Position numbers and translations under genes: made by a program
Part shown: piece by piece, positions 34,056 through 44,340 of the stretch
How the letters are laid out: every line of letters starts with the position of its first letter
Numbering within the stretch: the first letter of the stretch is position 1
Source of the DNA: RCIO01 sp965232405
Lineage (GTDB): Bacteria; Pseudomonadota; Alphaproteobacteria; Rhizobiales; Rhizobiaceae
Direction: 5' to 3'
Assembly (NCBI GenBank): GCA_965232405.1
Contig: OZ246966.1
Coordinates: forward strand, 868,001-932,000
DNA length: 64,000 bases
Notes under the pieces: generated by a model
Seen by the model: only the letters and a program-made list of their open reading frames with translations
Databases searched by the model: none
What the model was told of the DNA's origin: nothing

Positions 34056-34994
34056 ATGAACCTCAAATCCATCGCATTGGCGGCAGCCTTTTCACTGGCT
34101 GCTGTAACGTCCTCCATTGCCGACTGGGAGCCGTCGGGCCCGATCAAGCTGCAGATCGGTTTTGGCGCCGGCGGCGAAACAGACACAATTGGCCGCGTGG
34201 TCGCCAAATCAATGGCTGACGCCACCGGCTGGAACATCGTGGCGGAGAACAAGCCGGGCGGCGGCGGTCTCGCCATGTTCACGCAGATTGCGGTGATGCC
34301 GCCGGACGGACAGACGATCGGTCTCGGCGTCAGCATGCCGGTGCTGGTCAACCTGACCCTGCGCGCCGACGAGCTGCCGTTCGATCTCGACAGCTTCGAC
34401 TATCTCGCAACTGCCGCTTACGCCCAGTTGGCAATCGTGGCTAAAAGCGACGCGCCGTTCGACGATCTCGCCGGCCTGATCGAATATGCCAAGACCAACG
34501 ACGGGGCGCTGATCGCCTTCGACGCCAAGCCGCAGGAACTGCTTCTCAACATCGTTGCGAATGAGTCCGGCGCACCGTTCAAGCTCGTTTCGACTGAATC
34601 GAGCGCCGAGCAGATCCAGAACGTGCTCGGCGGCCATGTCGTCGCATCGTTCTCCGCTGGCGCGCACATTCCGTATCTGGAAAGCGGTGACCTTAAGATG
34701 ATCGCCAGCGCCAACGCGGCACGTCACGGCTACGCGCCCGATGTCCCGACGGTGCAGGAACAGGGCTTCGACATCTATGTCGATCCCTATTTCTATTTTG
34801 CCGCCCCTGCCGGCCTGCCGGCGGAAGCCAAGGCTGCGCTCAGCGAAGCGCTGACAACGGCCATCGGTTCCGACGAGGTAACGACCGCCATCAACAACGC
34901 CTTCAAGGCCGATCCGACCAATCTCGGGCCGGACGGCACCAAGAAGATGATGGTCGACGGGCTTGCCAATGTCGGCAAGCTGTTCGGCAAATAG
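34056..34994 (+). CDS. tctC: Tripartite tricarboxylate transporter binding protein (TctC/Bug family)
   Basis: 312 residues with a signal peptide (1 to about 22, SIA-D). The Bug fold shows IKLQIGFGAGGETDTIGRVVAKSMADATGWNIVAENKPGGGGLAMF, the family ligand-loop region, and the C-terminal VPTVQEQGFDIYVDPYFYFAAPAGLP. Bug proteins bind carboxylates, and some bind amino acids or nicotinate. It supplies the membrane pair TctBA downstream. A strong hairpin lies directly after its stop. Confidence 0.92.
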   Translation: MNLKSIALAAAFSLAAVTSSIADWEPSGPIKLQIGFGAGGETDTIGRVVAKSMADATGWNIVAENKPGGGGLAMFTQIAVMPPDGQTIGLGVSMPVLVNLTLRADELPFDLDSFDYLATAAYAQLAIVAKSDAPFDDLAGLIEYAKTNDGALIAFDAKPQELLLNIVANESGAPFKLVSTESSAEQIQNVLGGHVVASFSAGAHIPYLESGDLKMIASANAARHGYAPDVPTVQEQGFDIYVDPYFYFAAPAGLPAEAKAALSEALTTAIGSDEVTTAINNAFKADPTNLGPDGTKKMMVDGLANVGKLFGK

Positions 34995-35004
34995 TCAGAA
35001 GCAA

Positions 35005-35029
35005 GGAGCCGGCAGCAACCGCCGGCTCC
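35005..35029 (+). terminator. Hairpin between tctC and tctB
   Basis: GGAGCCGGC (35005-35013) pairs perfectly with GCCGGCTCC (35021-35029), 7-nt loop, followed by GCCTTTC. It begins 10 bases after the tctC stop and ends 20 before tctB. It is a candidate partial terminator or mRNA-stabilising element. Confidence 0.65.
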
Positions 35030-35049
35030 GCCTTTCGTTAGACATTCCC

Positions 35050-35469
35050 ATGACCGCAAATCGCGTGAGCGGGCTCGCAGTCTTCCTGTTCGGGCTTGTT
35101 ATGATCGCCATCGTCATTCCGGTTCACACCGAAGAGGTCGGTTCGGGCTGGATGAAGCCCGATACGCTGCCGCTTGCCTGTTGTTATGCGCTGGCGGCAC
35201 TCGGCATCATTCAGGCTGTGCGCGCGCAGGGAGAAACAACCCTGGGGCTTAGCGAAACCGCCCGCTTCTTCGCCGCCGCCGTGATCGTAGCCGGCTGCGC
35301 ATGGGTGATGGGCGCATTCGGGTTTCTCGCCGGCGCGATCCCTGCGGTGCTGCTGCTGATGATCGTCAGCGGTGAAAGACGGATCGCGCTCATTGCAGCG
35401 GTCAGCCTGCTTTTCCCCACCGCTACCTGGCTGGTCGTTGAACAGCTGCTTGGCCGTTTGCTGCCATAG
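35050..35469 (+). CDS. tctB: Tripartite tricarboxylate transporter small membrane subunit (TctB family)
   Basis: 139 residues from ATG 35050; the longer frame crosses the hairpin and is not used. It has four hydrophobic helices (about 8-24, 44-56, 71-90 and 95-135), the usual TctB topology; sequence conservation in this family is low, so the call rests on size, topology and place between tctC and tctA. Confidence 0.85.
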   Translation: MTANRVSGLAVFLFGLVMIAIVIPVHTEEVGSGWMKPDTLPLACCYALAALGIIQAVRAQGETTLGLSETARFFAAAVIVAGCAWVMGAFGFLAGAIPAVLLLMIVSGERRIALIAAVSLLFPTATWLVVEQLLGRLLP

Positions 35470-35480
35470 GTCGGACGCGG

Positions 35481-36998
35481 ATGGATCTTTCCATAGCACT
35501 GCAAGGTCTTGGCGACGCGTTCAGCCTGACGAACCTGCTGTTCGTCGTCTGCGGCGTCGCGATCGGCCAGATCGTGGGGGCAATCCCCGGCATCGGCCCG
35601 GTCATGGCGATGGCCATCGCCATTCCCTTCACCTTCGTTCTCGACCCGCTTGTGGCCATCGCCTTCCTGATCGGGATCAACAAGGGCGGCCTTTTCGGCG
35701 GCGCCATTCCAGCCATCCTGATCAATACGCCGGGAACGCCCGATGCAGCCGCCACCGCGCTCGACGGGCATCCGATGGCGAAACAGGGCAAACCGAAGAA
35801 AGCAATGCGCCTGGCGCTCTATTCCTCCGTCACCGGCGACACGTTCAGCGACATCGTGCTGATCACGGTATCGGTTCCGCTCGCCGTGCTGGCGCTCAAG
35901 ATGGGCCCGGTCGAGGTCTTCGCCCTCATGGTTTTCGCATTTTCGGTGATTGCGGGACTGGTTGGAGACTCCATCGTCAAGGGCCTCATCGCCGCCGTGC
36001 TCGGACTTTTGGCGGCAACGATCGGGCTTGACCCCGAGCACGGAACACCGCGGCTCTATTTCGGCTATTTCGAACTGTTCGACGGGCTGCCGCTGATTGC
36101 CGTTGCAGTCGGCATGTTGGCGGTCGCGGAGATCCTGCGGCGCCTGACGGAAAAGGCATCGAGCCAGGCCTCGGTGATTGCACCGACCGACGAAACCGAC
36201 CCGGCAAACTCGCGCGTCAGCTTCGCCGAATATTGGCTCTGCCGCTACGTCATCGCGCGCGGTGCGGTGATCGGCACTCTGCTTGGCGCCATCCCCGGCA
36301 TCGGTTCGACGGCGGCAGCCTTCATGAGTTACGCGTCGGCCAAGCGCACAGCGCCGGATGGCGCGACCTTCGGCACCGGCAATCCGAAGGGCATCGCCGC
36401 AACGGAATCGGCCAACAGCGCGGTGATGGGGGCCAACCTCATTCCGCTGCTGACGATAGGCATTCCAGGCTCCATCTCGGCCGCGCTGCTGATCTCCGCT
36501 TTCAAGATCCATGGCATGCAGCCGGGGCCGCTTCTGTTCGAAAATCAGGGGCGACTGATCTACGGCCTCTTCGGCGCGATGATCATGGCCAATGTCATGA
36601 ACCTCATCGTCGGGCAGATGAGCCTCAATCTGTGGGCATGGGTCATTCGCGCGCCGGGGTCGGTGGTCTTTCCTTCTGCGCTCATCTTCTGTGTGGCTGG
36701 CGTCTACCTATCCACCGGCGGCATGTTCGGCGTGGCGGTGATGCTGCTTGCCGCCATGCTGTCCTATCTGATGACCGCGCTCGGTTATCCCGTCATCGTT
36801 TTCATCATCGCGTTCTTTCTGGGCAGCAATTTCGAGCGGTCGCTTTCGCAGACGCTGGTGATACTGGACGGCGATCCCACCAATCTGGTTTCGCACCCCA
36901 TCGCCGCGGCGCTGCTCATTCTCGCCGTCGCTTCGGTGGTCTGGTTCTTGAGGCCGATGCGACGGACGGACGAAACTGACGGACCTGACGCGGGCTAG
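35481..36998 (+). CDS. tctA: Tripartite tricarboxylate transporter large membrane subunit (TctA family)
   Basis: 505 residues with about 11-12 hydrophobic segments. The two TctA glycine-rich signatures are present: GQIVGAIPGIGPVMAMAIAIPFTF near residue 30, followed by INKGGLFGGAIPAILINTPGTPDAAATALDGHPMAKQGK, and LLGAIPGIGSTAAAFMSYASAKR near 270. It is the sodium- or proton-coupled permease of the TTT system with TctC and TctB. It starts 11 bases after tctB. Confidence 0.95.
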   Translation: MDLSIALQGLGDAFSLTNLLFVVCGVAIGQIVGAIPGIGPVMAMAIAIPFTFVLDPLVAIAFLIGINKGGLFGGAIPAILINTPGTPDAAATALDGHPMAKQGKPKKAMRLALYSSVTGDTFSDIVLITVSVPLAVLALKMGPVEVFALMVFAFSVIAGLVGDSIVKGLIAAVLGLLAATIGLDPEHGTPRLYFGYFELFDGLPLIAVAVGMLAVAEILRRLTEKASSQASVIAPTDETDPANSRVSFAEYWLCRYVIARGAVIGTLLGAIPGIGSTAAAFMSYASAKRTAPDGATFGTGNPKGIAATESANSAVMGANLIPLLTIGIPGSISAALLISAFKIHGMQPGPLLFENQGRLIYGLFGAMIMANVMNLIVGQMSLNLWAWVIRAPGSVVFPSALIFCVAGVYLSTGGMFGVAVMLLAAMLSYLMTALGYPVIVFIIAFFLGSNFERSLSQTLVILDGDPTNLVSHPIAAALLILAVASVVWFLRPMRRTDETDGPDAG

Positions 36999-37015
36999 GC
37001 CAAGGAGATAGACCC

Positions 37016-37867
37016 ATGGCGAAAGTTGCATTGCTCGGCGTGAAAGGCGGACCCGCCGTGCGCCCCGGATCAAACATGCCGACATCCATTCTGGTACGGA
37101 TGGCAGGCTGCAACATTCTGGTCGATGCCGGTCTGGGGGTCGGTCGCGGCGTGTGCGATCAGGGCGTACCGCTCACCGCTCTTGACCACATCTTCGTCAC
37201 CCACCTGCATTCCGATCACTATCTCGAACTCGGCCCGCTGTTCCACACAGCGTGGACCTGCGGTCTGGCGAACCCGGTTCCAGTCACTGGCCCGTCGGGC
37301 CTCGCCCACTACTGGAAACACTTCGTCGCCTCGATGGATTTCGACATCAATCTCCGAATCGCGGATGAAGGTCGTTGCGATTTTGCTTCGCTGTGCGATT
37401 TGCGCACCATCTCCGAGGGCGTGGTCCATGATGACGGCACGCTGCGCGTAACTGCACTGAGAAACGAACACCCGCCGATTGAGGAGAGTTTCGCCCTGCG
37501 CCTCGAAGCTGAGGGCAAGGTGCTGGTGCTGTCGGGCGACACCGCTTTCATTCCAGAAATGATCGAATTTGCGCGCGGCGCCGACCTGCTGGTGCACGAG
37601 GCGATGCTGCTACAGGGTGTCGATGCGCTGGTTGCGCGCGTCAAGAATACCGATGGTAGACTGAAGCAGCACCTGCTGCGCAGTCACACTAGCGCGGAAG
37701 ACACCGGGCGCGTGGCCCGGGAAGCGGGCGTGAAGGCGCTGGCGCTCAATCATTTCGTGCCGGACGGATTTGCCGAATTCACGGAAGCCGATTGGGAGCG
37801 CGACGTGCGCAAGCAATGGGACGGCCCGCTTCACATCGGTCGCGACGGGATGAGTATCGCGTTCTGA
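37016..37867 (+). CDS. Metallo-beta-lactamase-fold hydrolase (RNase Z/AttM-like)
   Basis: 283 residues. The metal-binding motif THLHSDH occupies His63, His65, Asp67 and His68; further likely ligands are His in RNEHPPIEES, Asp in LSGDTAF and His in LALNHFVPDG. No signal peptide is seen, so it is probably cytosolic. It begins 17 bases after tctA, so it belongs to the DauA-like/TTT operon. It may hydrolyse an ester, lactone or sulfate ester of the imported compound; I cannot name the substrate. Confidence 0.88.
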   Translation: MAKVALLGVKGGPAVRPGSNMPTSILVRMAGCNILVDAGLGVGRGVCDQGVPLTALDHIFVTHLHSDHYLELGPLFHTAWTCGLANPVPVTGPSGLAHYWKHFVASMDFDINLRIADEGRCDFASLCDLRTISEGVVHDDGTLRVTALRNEHPPIEESFALRLEAEGKVLVLSGDTAFIPEMIEFARGADLLVHEAMLLQGVDALVARVKNTDGRLKQHLLRSHTSAEDTGRVAREAGVKALALNHFVPDGFAEFTEADWERDVRKQWDGPLHIGRDGMSIAF

Positions 37868-38184
37868 GAATCGACCGAGGCAGAGCACTGGTTATGCGTT
37901 GTCCGCAAACCCGGTCTGCGCAGAGCGTCTCAGCAAGTCATCGGTATTACAAAAACGGCCCTTCCTCGTGGAGATGTATTTGCCGCTTACGGCACGATCC
38001 CGGTACTTACCGATTGGTGAATGTAGCATTGATGGGTGGCGCCGAATGGCTGCAATCGCGCAGGCGGCGCACCTTCGCGCCGGACATGATCCGTTCGGGT
38101 CGGAGCCTTTGTAGTCCAATCGGCTATTCCAACCGCAACCGCGGATGATATGACCATTCCGACACAGAAAAAGTGGGATGGAAG
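37868..38184. other. Gene-free gap before methylmalonyl-CoA mutase
   Basis: 317 bases without a convincing gene on either strand; the short open frames here lack ribosome sites and family similarity I could recognise. I looked for a cobalamin riboswitch because the next enzyme uses B12, but found no convincing B12-box or matching fold. It must hold the promoter of the mutase gene. Confidence 0.6.
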
Positions 38185-40326
<2,142 letters not shown>

Positions 40327-40343
40327 CTCGCGTTTCGACGCGT

Positions 40344-40874
40344 TCAATCAGGAACGTATGTCAGCCTGATCGCCCGCTCGCCAATCCGATCGCTGGCCAC
40401 GAGGCGAAGAGGCGGACGTGCTCCGGCAAAAAACGGTGTGCCGTGACCAAGCACGACCGGATGGAAGTAGAGCCGATATTCATCAATGAGGCCGAGGTCG
40501 GTCAGAGTCTGCGCCAATTCAGGTCCAGAAACCGCAATTTCGCCATCGAGCCGCGCCTTCAGATCACGCACCGTCGCCGCGATTTCATCCTCGATCAGCG
40601 TGGCGTTGGGGCCGACTGATTTCAACGTGCGCGAGGCGACCCATTTCGGCTGACGTCGCCATGCCGCCGCAAATTCCCGCTGCTCGGGAGTCCATTCCGC
40701 ACGATCTTCGTCCCAATAGCGCATTGCCTCATACATACGGCGACCATAGATGCTGCCGGTCAGGCTGCTCACATGTTCCAGCCAGTGGGCGAAGAGCGAG
40801 GGATCGGGAGGAAATCGCTCGTGGTCGATATAACCGTCCAGCGACAGGTTCATTCCAAAGACGATATTCGCCAT
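40344..40874 (-). CDS. Dihydrofolate reductase-fold protein (RibD C-terminal family)
   Basis: 176 residues. It begins MANIVFGMNLSLDGYID, typical of the stand-alone RibD_C/DHFR-like family. GRRMYEAMRYWDE follows, then EIAVSGPELAQTLTDLGLIDEYRLYFHPVVLGHGTPFF, the NADPH/substrate-binding core. Members are reductases of unknown substrate. It converges on scpA 17 bases from its stop, and is separated by 78 bases from the operon upstream, so it is probably an independent gene. Confidence 0.85.
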   Translation of the reverse strand: MANIVFGMNLSLDGYIDHERFPPDPSLFAHWLEHVSSLTGSIYGRRMYEAMRYWDEDRAEWTPEQREFAAAWRRQPKWVASRTLKSVGPNATLIEDEIAATVRDLKARLDGEIAVSGPELAQTLTDLGLIDEYRLYFHPVVLGHGTPFFAGARPPLRLVASDRIGERAIRLTYVPD

Positions 40875-40912
40875 TCACGCGGCTCCAAAAGTGATGCTCG
40901 GAGATAGAGGAA

Positions 40913-40929
40913 GGACCGGCTCCCGGTCC
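40913..40929 (-). terminator. Short GC hairpin downstream of MoaD-like gene
   Basis: GGACCGG (40913-40919) and CCGGTCC (40923-40929) form a perfect 7-bp stem with a 3-nt loop, 23 bases after the stop of the MoaD-like gene. No T-run follows, so terminator function is uncertain. Confidence 0.35.
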
Positions 40930-40952
40930 GTCGGGGCCCGTGAGCCGCCTGA

Positions 40953-41249
40953 TCACCCGCCTGAGATCGCCGTCAGCACATAGACGTCCGCGCCGGGGTT
41001 GAGCGGCGTATCCAGCGTCGCGCGCTCACCTTCCACAAACACGTTCATGTGCTTGCGGATTTTCGGCGTGGTGTCACAAATGCGGTCCCTCATGCCCGGC
41101 CACTGCTCGTCAAGTGCGTCGACCATGTGGTCGACATTACCCGCCACCACCCTTGTCCGGCGTGGCGCACCGGGAAACAGATCGGCGAGAGGTGCTGCGA
41201 GCGTGACATTCACCTCGCCGGCATTTGCCCTGTCAACTTGCTGGTCCAT
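40953..41249 (-). CDS. MoaD/ThiS-like beta-grasp small protein with C-terminal Gly-Gly
   Basis: 98 residues. It has the MoaD/ThiS size and ends ADVYVLTAISGG, the exposed di-glycine that E1-like enzymes adenylate or thiocarboxylate in sulfur carriers. The interior EGERATLDTPLNPGADVYV matches the last strands of the beta-grasp fold. It starts 9 bases after the stop of the BNR propeller gene, as one operon. No MoaE, ThiF/MoeB or ThiG is adjacent, so it is unlikely to be the housekeeping MoaD. What it serves is unknown. Confidence 0.8.
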   Translation of the reverse strand: MDQQVDRANAGEVNVTLAAPLADLFPGAPRRTRVVAGNVDHMVDALDEQWPGMRDRICDTTPKIRKHMNVFVEGERATLDTPLNPGADVYVLTAISGG

Positions 41250-41258
41250 GCGGCCACC

Positions 41259-42341
41259 CTATGCCCGAACGACTACGGTTTCCACCGAATGGATGGCAGG
41301 CAGGTGATCGGCAATCGTCACCCAGCTGTCGCCCTCGTCGGGACTTGCGAACAGCGCGCCACCGCCGGTGCCGAAATAGACGCCGGCCTTGTCGAGACTG
41401 TCGGTCGCCATCGCCTGACGCAATACGCCGAAATAGGCGTTCTCCTGGGGCAGGCCGTTGCGCAGGTCTTCCCAGCTGTTGCCCCCGTCGCGCGTGCGGT
41501 AAACGGCGGCCGCGGCATCCGGCATGTAGCGGCCAACGGAGTCGCCGTTGAGCGGCAGCAGGAACAACGTGTCGGGATCGCGCGGATGCGCGGCAGCAGG
41601 GAATCCGAAAGCCGAAGGCAGGCCATTCTCGATGCTGACCCAGCTCTTGCCGCCATCGTCGGAACGGTACATGCCGCAATGGTTCTGCTGGTAGAGCCGG
41701 TCCTTCATGCCGGGCGCCTTGACCACGCAATGCACGCATTGGCCAAACTCGGGATAACGCTGGTCCTCGGGCAGGAAGTCGGCCCGGGTGCCCTTGTTGC
41801 GGGTCTCCCATGTCTTGCCGCCATCCTCGGTGCCGAACACGCCGGCGGCCGAAATGCCAACCCAGATGCGCCCGTCATTATCGGGATCGGGCACCAGCGA
41901 GTGGAGGATCAGGCCAGCGCCACCGGGGTTCCAGTCGGCACGGGTCGGGTGTTCCTGCAGACCGCCCATATGCGACCAGCTCTTGCCGCCATCGCTGGAA
42001 GAAAACAGGCCCGCCGGTTGAACGCCGGCGTAAAGCGTGCCGTTGCGCTTCGCCAGGCTCCAGACCTGGCTGACCGGCTCCTCGCCCTCTTCATAGGCCA
42101 GGCCTTCGCTGGAATGCGTCCAGGTTTCGCCGAGGTCTTCAGATTTCCAGACCGCCGGACCGAACCATTCGGAGCCGCCGCCGGCATAGATGGTGCCGGT
42201 TTCGGGATCGGCGACGGCATGGTTGATCGGCCAGTGCTCGCAATAGGGGCCGCGCAGGCTCCACGATTTCCGCTCCGTGTCGCTCTCGGCGATGAAAACG
42301 CCCTTCTTCGTTCCAACCAGAACCAGTACCTTTTCAGCCAT
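41259..42341 (-). CDS. BNR/Asp-box beta-propeller protein (sialidase/VPS10-like)
   Basis: 360 residues from ATG 42341 with GGAGGA five bases upstream. At least five Asp-box type repeats S/T-x-D-x-G-x-T/S-W occur (SEDLGETW, SSDGGKSW, TEDGGKTW, SDDGGKSW, TRDGGNSW, SPDEGDSW), one per propeller blade. There is no signal peptide, so it seems cytoplasmic, unlike sialidases, and I see no sialidase catalytic set. Cysteines QCVHCVV and QNHCGMY could bind metal. It lies just upstream of the Gly-Gly protein and divergent from a MarR gene. Function is unknown. Confidence 0.85.
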   Translation of the reverse strand: MAEKVLVLVGTKKGVFIAESDTERKSWSLRGPYCEHWPINHAVADPETGTIYAGGGSEWFGPAVWKSEDLGETWTHSSEGLAYEEGEEPVSQVWSLAKRNGTLYAGVQPAGLFSSSDGGKSWSHMGGLQEHPTRADWNPGGAGLILHSLVPDPDNDGRIWVGISAAGVFGTEDGGKTWETRNKGTRADFLPEDQRYPEFGQCVHCVVKAPGMKDRLYQQNHCGMYRSDDGGKSWVSIENGLPSAFGFPAAAHPRDPDTLFLLPLNGDSVGRYMPDAAAAVYRTRDGGNSWEDLRNGLPQENAYFGVLRQAMATDSLDKAGVYFGTGGGALFASPDEGDSWVTIADHLPAIHSVETVVVRA

Positions 42342-42422
42342 CTGCTCCTCCAAAGCGCTCAGCCATTTCGTGCAAGGACGTTCGGCCGCAGGCTATCCCG
42401 ACATGTATTGCTGGACAATTGG

Positions 42423-42434
42423 GTTGATATCAAC
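42423..42434. promoter_or_regulatory. Candidate MarR operator
   Basis: GTTGATATCAAC is a perfect 12-bp palindrome in the 104-bp gap between the BNR gene (minus) and marR (plus), 11 bases before the marR start. The place and symmetry fit an autoregulatory MarR site controlling both genes. Confidence 0.5.
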
Positions 42435-42445
42435 ATAGCATTGTA

Positions 42446-42895
42446 ATGATGTCAAAGCCGATCGGACCGTCATTCGAAACGACGATTCACGTCCGCGACA
42501 ACTGCATGTGCCTGCATGTCCAGCGCGCGGCGCGGTCGCTGGCGCGTCGCTTTGATGAAGCGCTCAAACCATTCGGACTGACCAACCAGCAGTTTTCGCT
42601 GCTGATGTCGCTCAACAGGCCGGAGCCGGCACGCATGAAGGATGTAGCGTTTCTGCTGGCGCTTGACCGCACAACGCTGACGGCAAACCTGAAAGTGCTG
42701 GAGCGGCGCGGGTTGGCGCGCAGCGAACCCGACCCGGATGACAGGAGATCACGCCGGCTGTTTCTGACCGATGATGGAAGACGGCAGCTTATCGAAGCCG
42801 TTCCGGCCTGGAAGAGAACCGAAGAGGAAATCGAGGCGCTGCTGACGAGCGGCGATCCGGACGGCCTGCGCGCTGACTTACGGGCGCTGTCCTAG
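42446..42895 (+). CDS. MarR family transcriptional regulator with Cys-x-Cys near N-terminus
   Basis: 149 residues; ATG 42446 is followed directly by a second ATG. The winged helix (about 45-120) includes PARMKDVAFLLALDRTTLTANLKVLERRGLARSEPDPDDRRSRRLFLTDDGRR. Cys20 and Cys22 (DNCMCLHVQRAAR) are on the dimerisation helix where redox- or metal-sensing MarR proteins often carry cysteines. It is divergent from the BNR/MoaD-like operon, which it probably controls. Its stop shares CTAG with the convergent modE stop. Confidence 0.9.
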   Translation: MMSKPIGPSFETTIHVRDNCMCLHVQRAARSLARRFDEALKPFGLTNQQFSLLMSLNRPEPARMKDVAFLLALDRTTLTANLKVLERRGLARSEPDPDDRRSRRLFLTDDGRRQLIEAVPAWKRTEEEIEALLTSGDPDGLRADLRALS

Positions 42896-43230
42896 GGGTC
42901 GGCCCCGCCAAGCATCGCAGCAATATGAGGTTCGGCCGCCTTCGATGCTGCCTCCTCGATGGCGCGGAAATGCTGCAGCACCAGATTACCGGCCGCGGTC
43001 AGCTGCGCCCCGCCGCCCTGCGCGCCGCCGGCCTGTGTTTCCACCACCGGTGCGCCCATCAGCCGGCCGGTTTCGTCGACAAGATTCCAGGCTCGCCGAT
43101 AGGACATGCCCATTGCGCGTGCGCCGGAGGATATCGAGCCGGTTTCGGCGATCTTTTCCAGCAACGCGACCTTGCCGGGGCCGATGCGACCACCATCCTC
43201 GAAGTCGATACGCAGGCTGAGAACAGGCAT
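42892..43230 (-). CDS. modE: Molybdate-responsive regulator ModE, DNA-binding domain only
   Basis: 112 residues from ATG 43230, which has GGAG eight bases upstream; a GTG at 43236 is less well placed. It matches the LysR-like N-terminal domain of ModE (KVALLEKIAETGSISSGARAMGMSYRRAWNLVDETG), including the conserved SYRRAW recognition helix, then a Gly/Gln linker-like QAGGAQGGGAQLT. The C-terminal tandem molybdate-binding (MOP) domains of the roughly 260-residue E. coli protein are missing, a known short type. It is the last gene of modABC-modE. Confidence 0.9.
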   Translation of the reverse strand: MPVLSLRIDFEDGGRIGPGKVALLEKIAETGSISSGARAMGMSYRRAWNLVDETGRLMGAPVVETQAGGAQGGGAQLTAAGNLVLQHFRAIEEAASKAAEPHIAAMLGGADP

Positions 43231-43245
43231 TGTCACCTCTCCTTT

Positions 43246-44340
43246 TCAATGCGCCGGCGCGGCACCGACAGACCCGACACTCACCGTCTTTACCACGGCA
43301 TGAACGCCCTGCCCCGACTCAAGCCTGAGCCGCGTGGCCGAAAGCTTGGTGATGCGCGCCAGGATCACTTCGCCTGAACAGTCGACGCGCACATCAACGG
43401 CATTGTCTGACACCTGTTCGATTGAAGCCAGCGTTCCAGAAAGCACATTCTGGGCGCTCAGACCGACCGGCTTCTCGGTCGCAATCATGACGTCGCGCGC
43501 CCGCAACCGCACACGAACCACGGCGCCCATCCGGGCGGCAATGCGCGGCACCACCATATCGCCGGCGGCGGAACGCAGCGTCGTCATGGCAAAGACCTGA
43601 TCGTGGCCGGCCACGCGCATTTCCAGCACCGCACCGCCCTCACCCAGTTCCTCGTCGGGCAGGAGGTCGAGACGCGACAGGATGTTTGCCGTCGGTCCGA
43701 ACGCGACAACCTTGCCTTCGCGCATCGCGACCACGTCTGTCGCCAGCCGCGACACCTCGGCAACGGAATGGGACACATAGACGATGGGGATGCCGGCTTC
43801 GTCGCGCAGCCGCTCAACATAGGGCAGGATTTCAGCCTTGCGCGCCTCGTCGAGCGAGGCAAGCGGCTCGTCCATCAAAATCAGCCGCGGGCTTGCCAGC
43901 AGCGCACGGCCAATTGCGACGCGCTGCCTTTCTCCGCCCGACAGACGGTCCGGCCGGCGGCCGAGCAGGTGTCCGATGCCGAGCAATTCCACCACTGCGT
44001 TCATCTCGGCATAACGTTCGGCGCGCGGCGCAAAGAAGCGGCCGTAACCCAGGTTCTGCTTGACCGTCAGATGCGGGAACAGCCGCGCATCCTGAAACAC
44101 GTAGCCGATGCGGCGGCGCGAGGCTGGCAGCCGAACGCGCCGCTCGCTGTCGGTCAGTACCCTGTCGTCGACGGCGATGCGGCCGCGCTCGGGCTTCATC
44201 AGCCCGGCTATGAGGTTGACCAGCGTGGTCTTGCCCGAACCGGAAGGGCCGAACAACGCCGTCAGCCGGCCATTCGTTTCAAACGCCGCATCGAGCGCGA
44301 ACTCTCCGAGCCTGTGGCTGACATCGACCGACAGCATCAT
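43246..44340 (-). CDS. modC: Molybdate ABC transporter ATP-binding protein ModC
   Basis: 364 residues. The ATPase domain (about 1-230) has Walker A GPSGSGKTT near 30-38, signature LSGGERQRVAIGRAL and LILMDEPLASLDEARK. The C-terminal part (about 290-355) is a TOBE/MOP molybdate-binding domain (LSAQNVLSGTLASIEQVSDNAVDVRVDCSG) that can regulate transport. Its start overlaps the modB stop by four bases. Since the ModE here lacks a MOP domain, this is the only molybdate-sensing domain in the locus besides ModA. Confidence 0.95.
   Translation of the reverse strand: MMLSVDVSHRLGEFALDAAFETNGRLTALFGPSGSGKTTLVNLIAGLMKPERGRIAVDDRVLTDSERRVRLPASRRRIGYVFQDARLFPHLTVKQNLGYGRFFAPRAERYAEMNAVVELLGIGHLLGRRPDRLSGGERQRVAIGRALLASPRLILMDEPLASLDEARKAEILPYVERLRDEAGIPIVYVSHSVAEVSRLATDVVAMREGKVVAFGPTANILSRLDLLPDEELGEGGAVLEMRVAGHDQVFAMTTLRSAAGDMVVPRIAARMGAVVRVRLRARDVMIATEKPVGLSAQNVLSGTLASIEQVSDNAVDVRVDCSGEVILARITKLSATRLRLESGQGVHAVVKTVSVGSVGAAPAH

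Noticed and set aside
35211..36512. 433-codon open frame on the minus strand
   Set aside because: It is antisense to tctB and tctA and its translation is rich in His, Arg, Asp and Gln without domain features.
37868..38184. Possible cobalamin riboswitch before the B12-dependent mutase
   Set aside because: No convincing B12 box or conserved junction motifs were found, and mutase genes are not usual targets.
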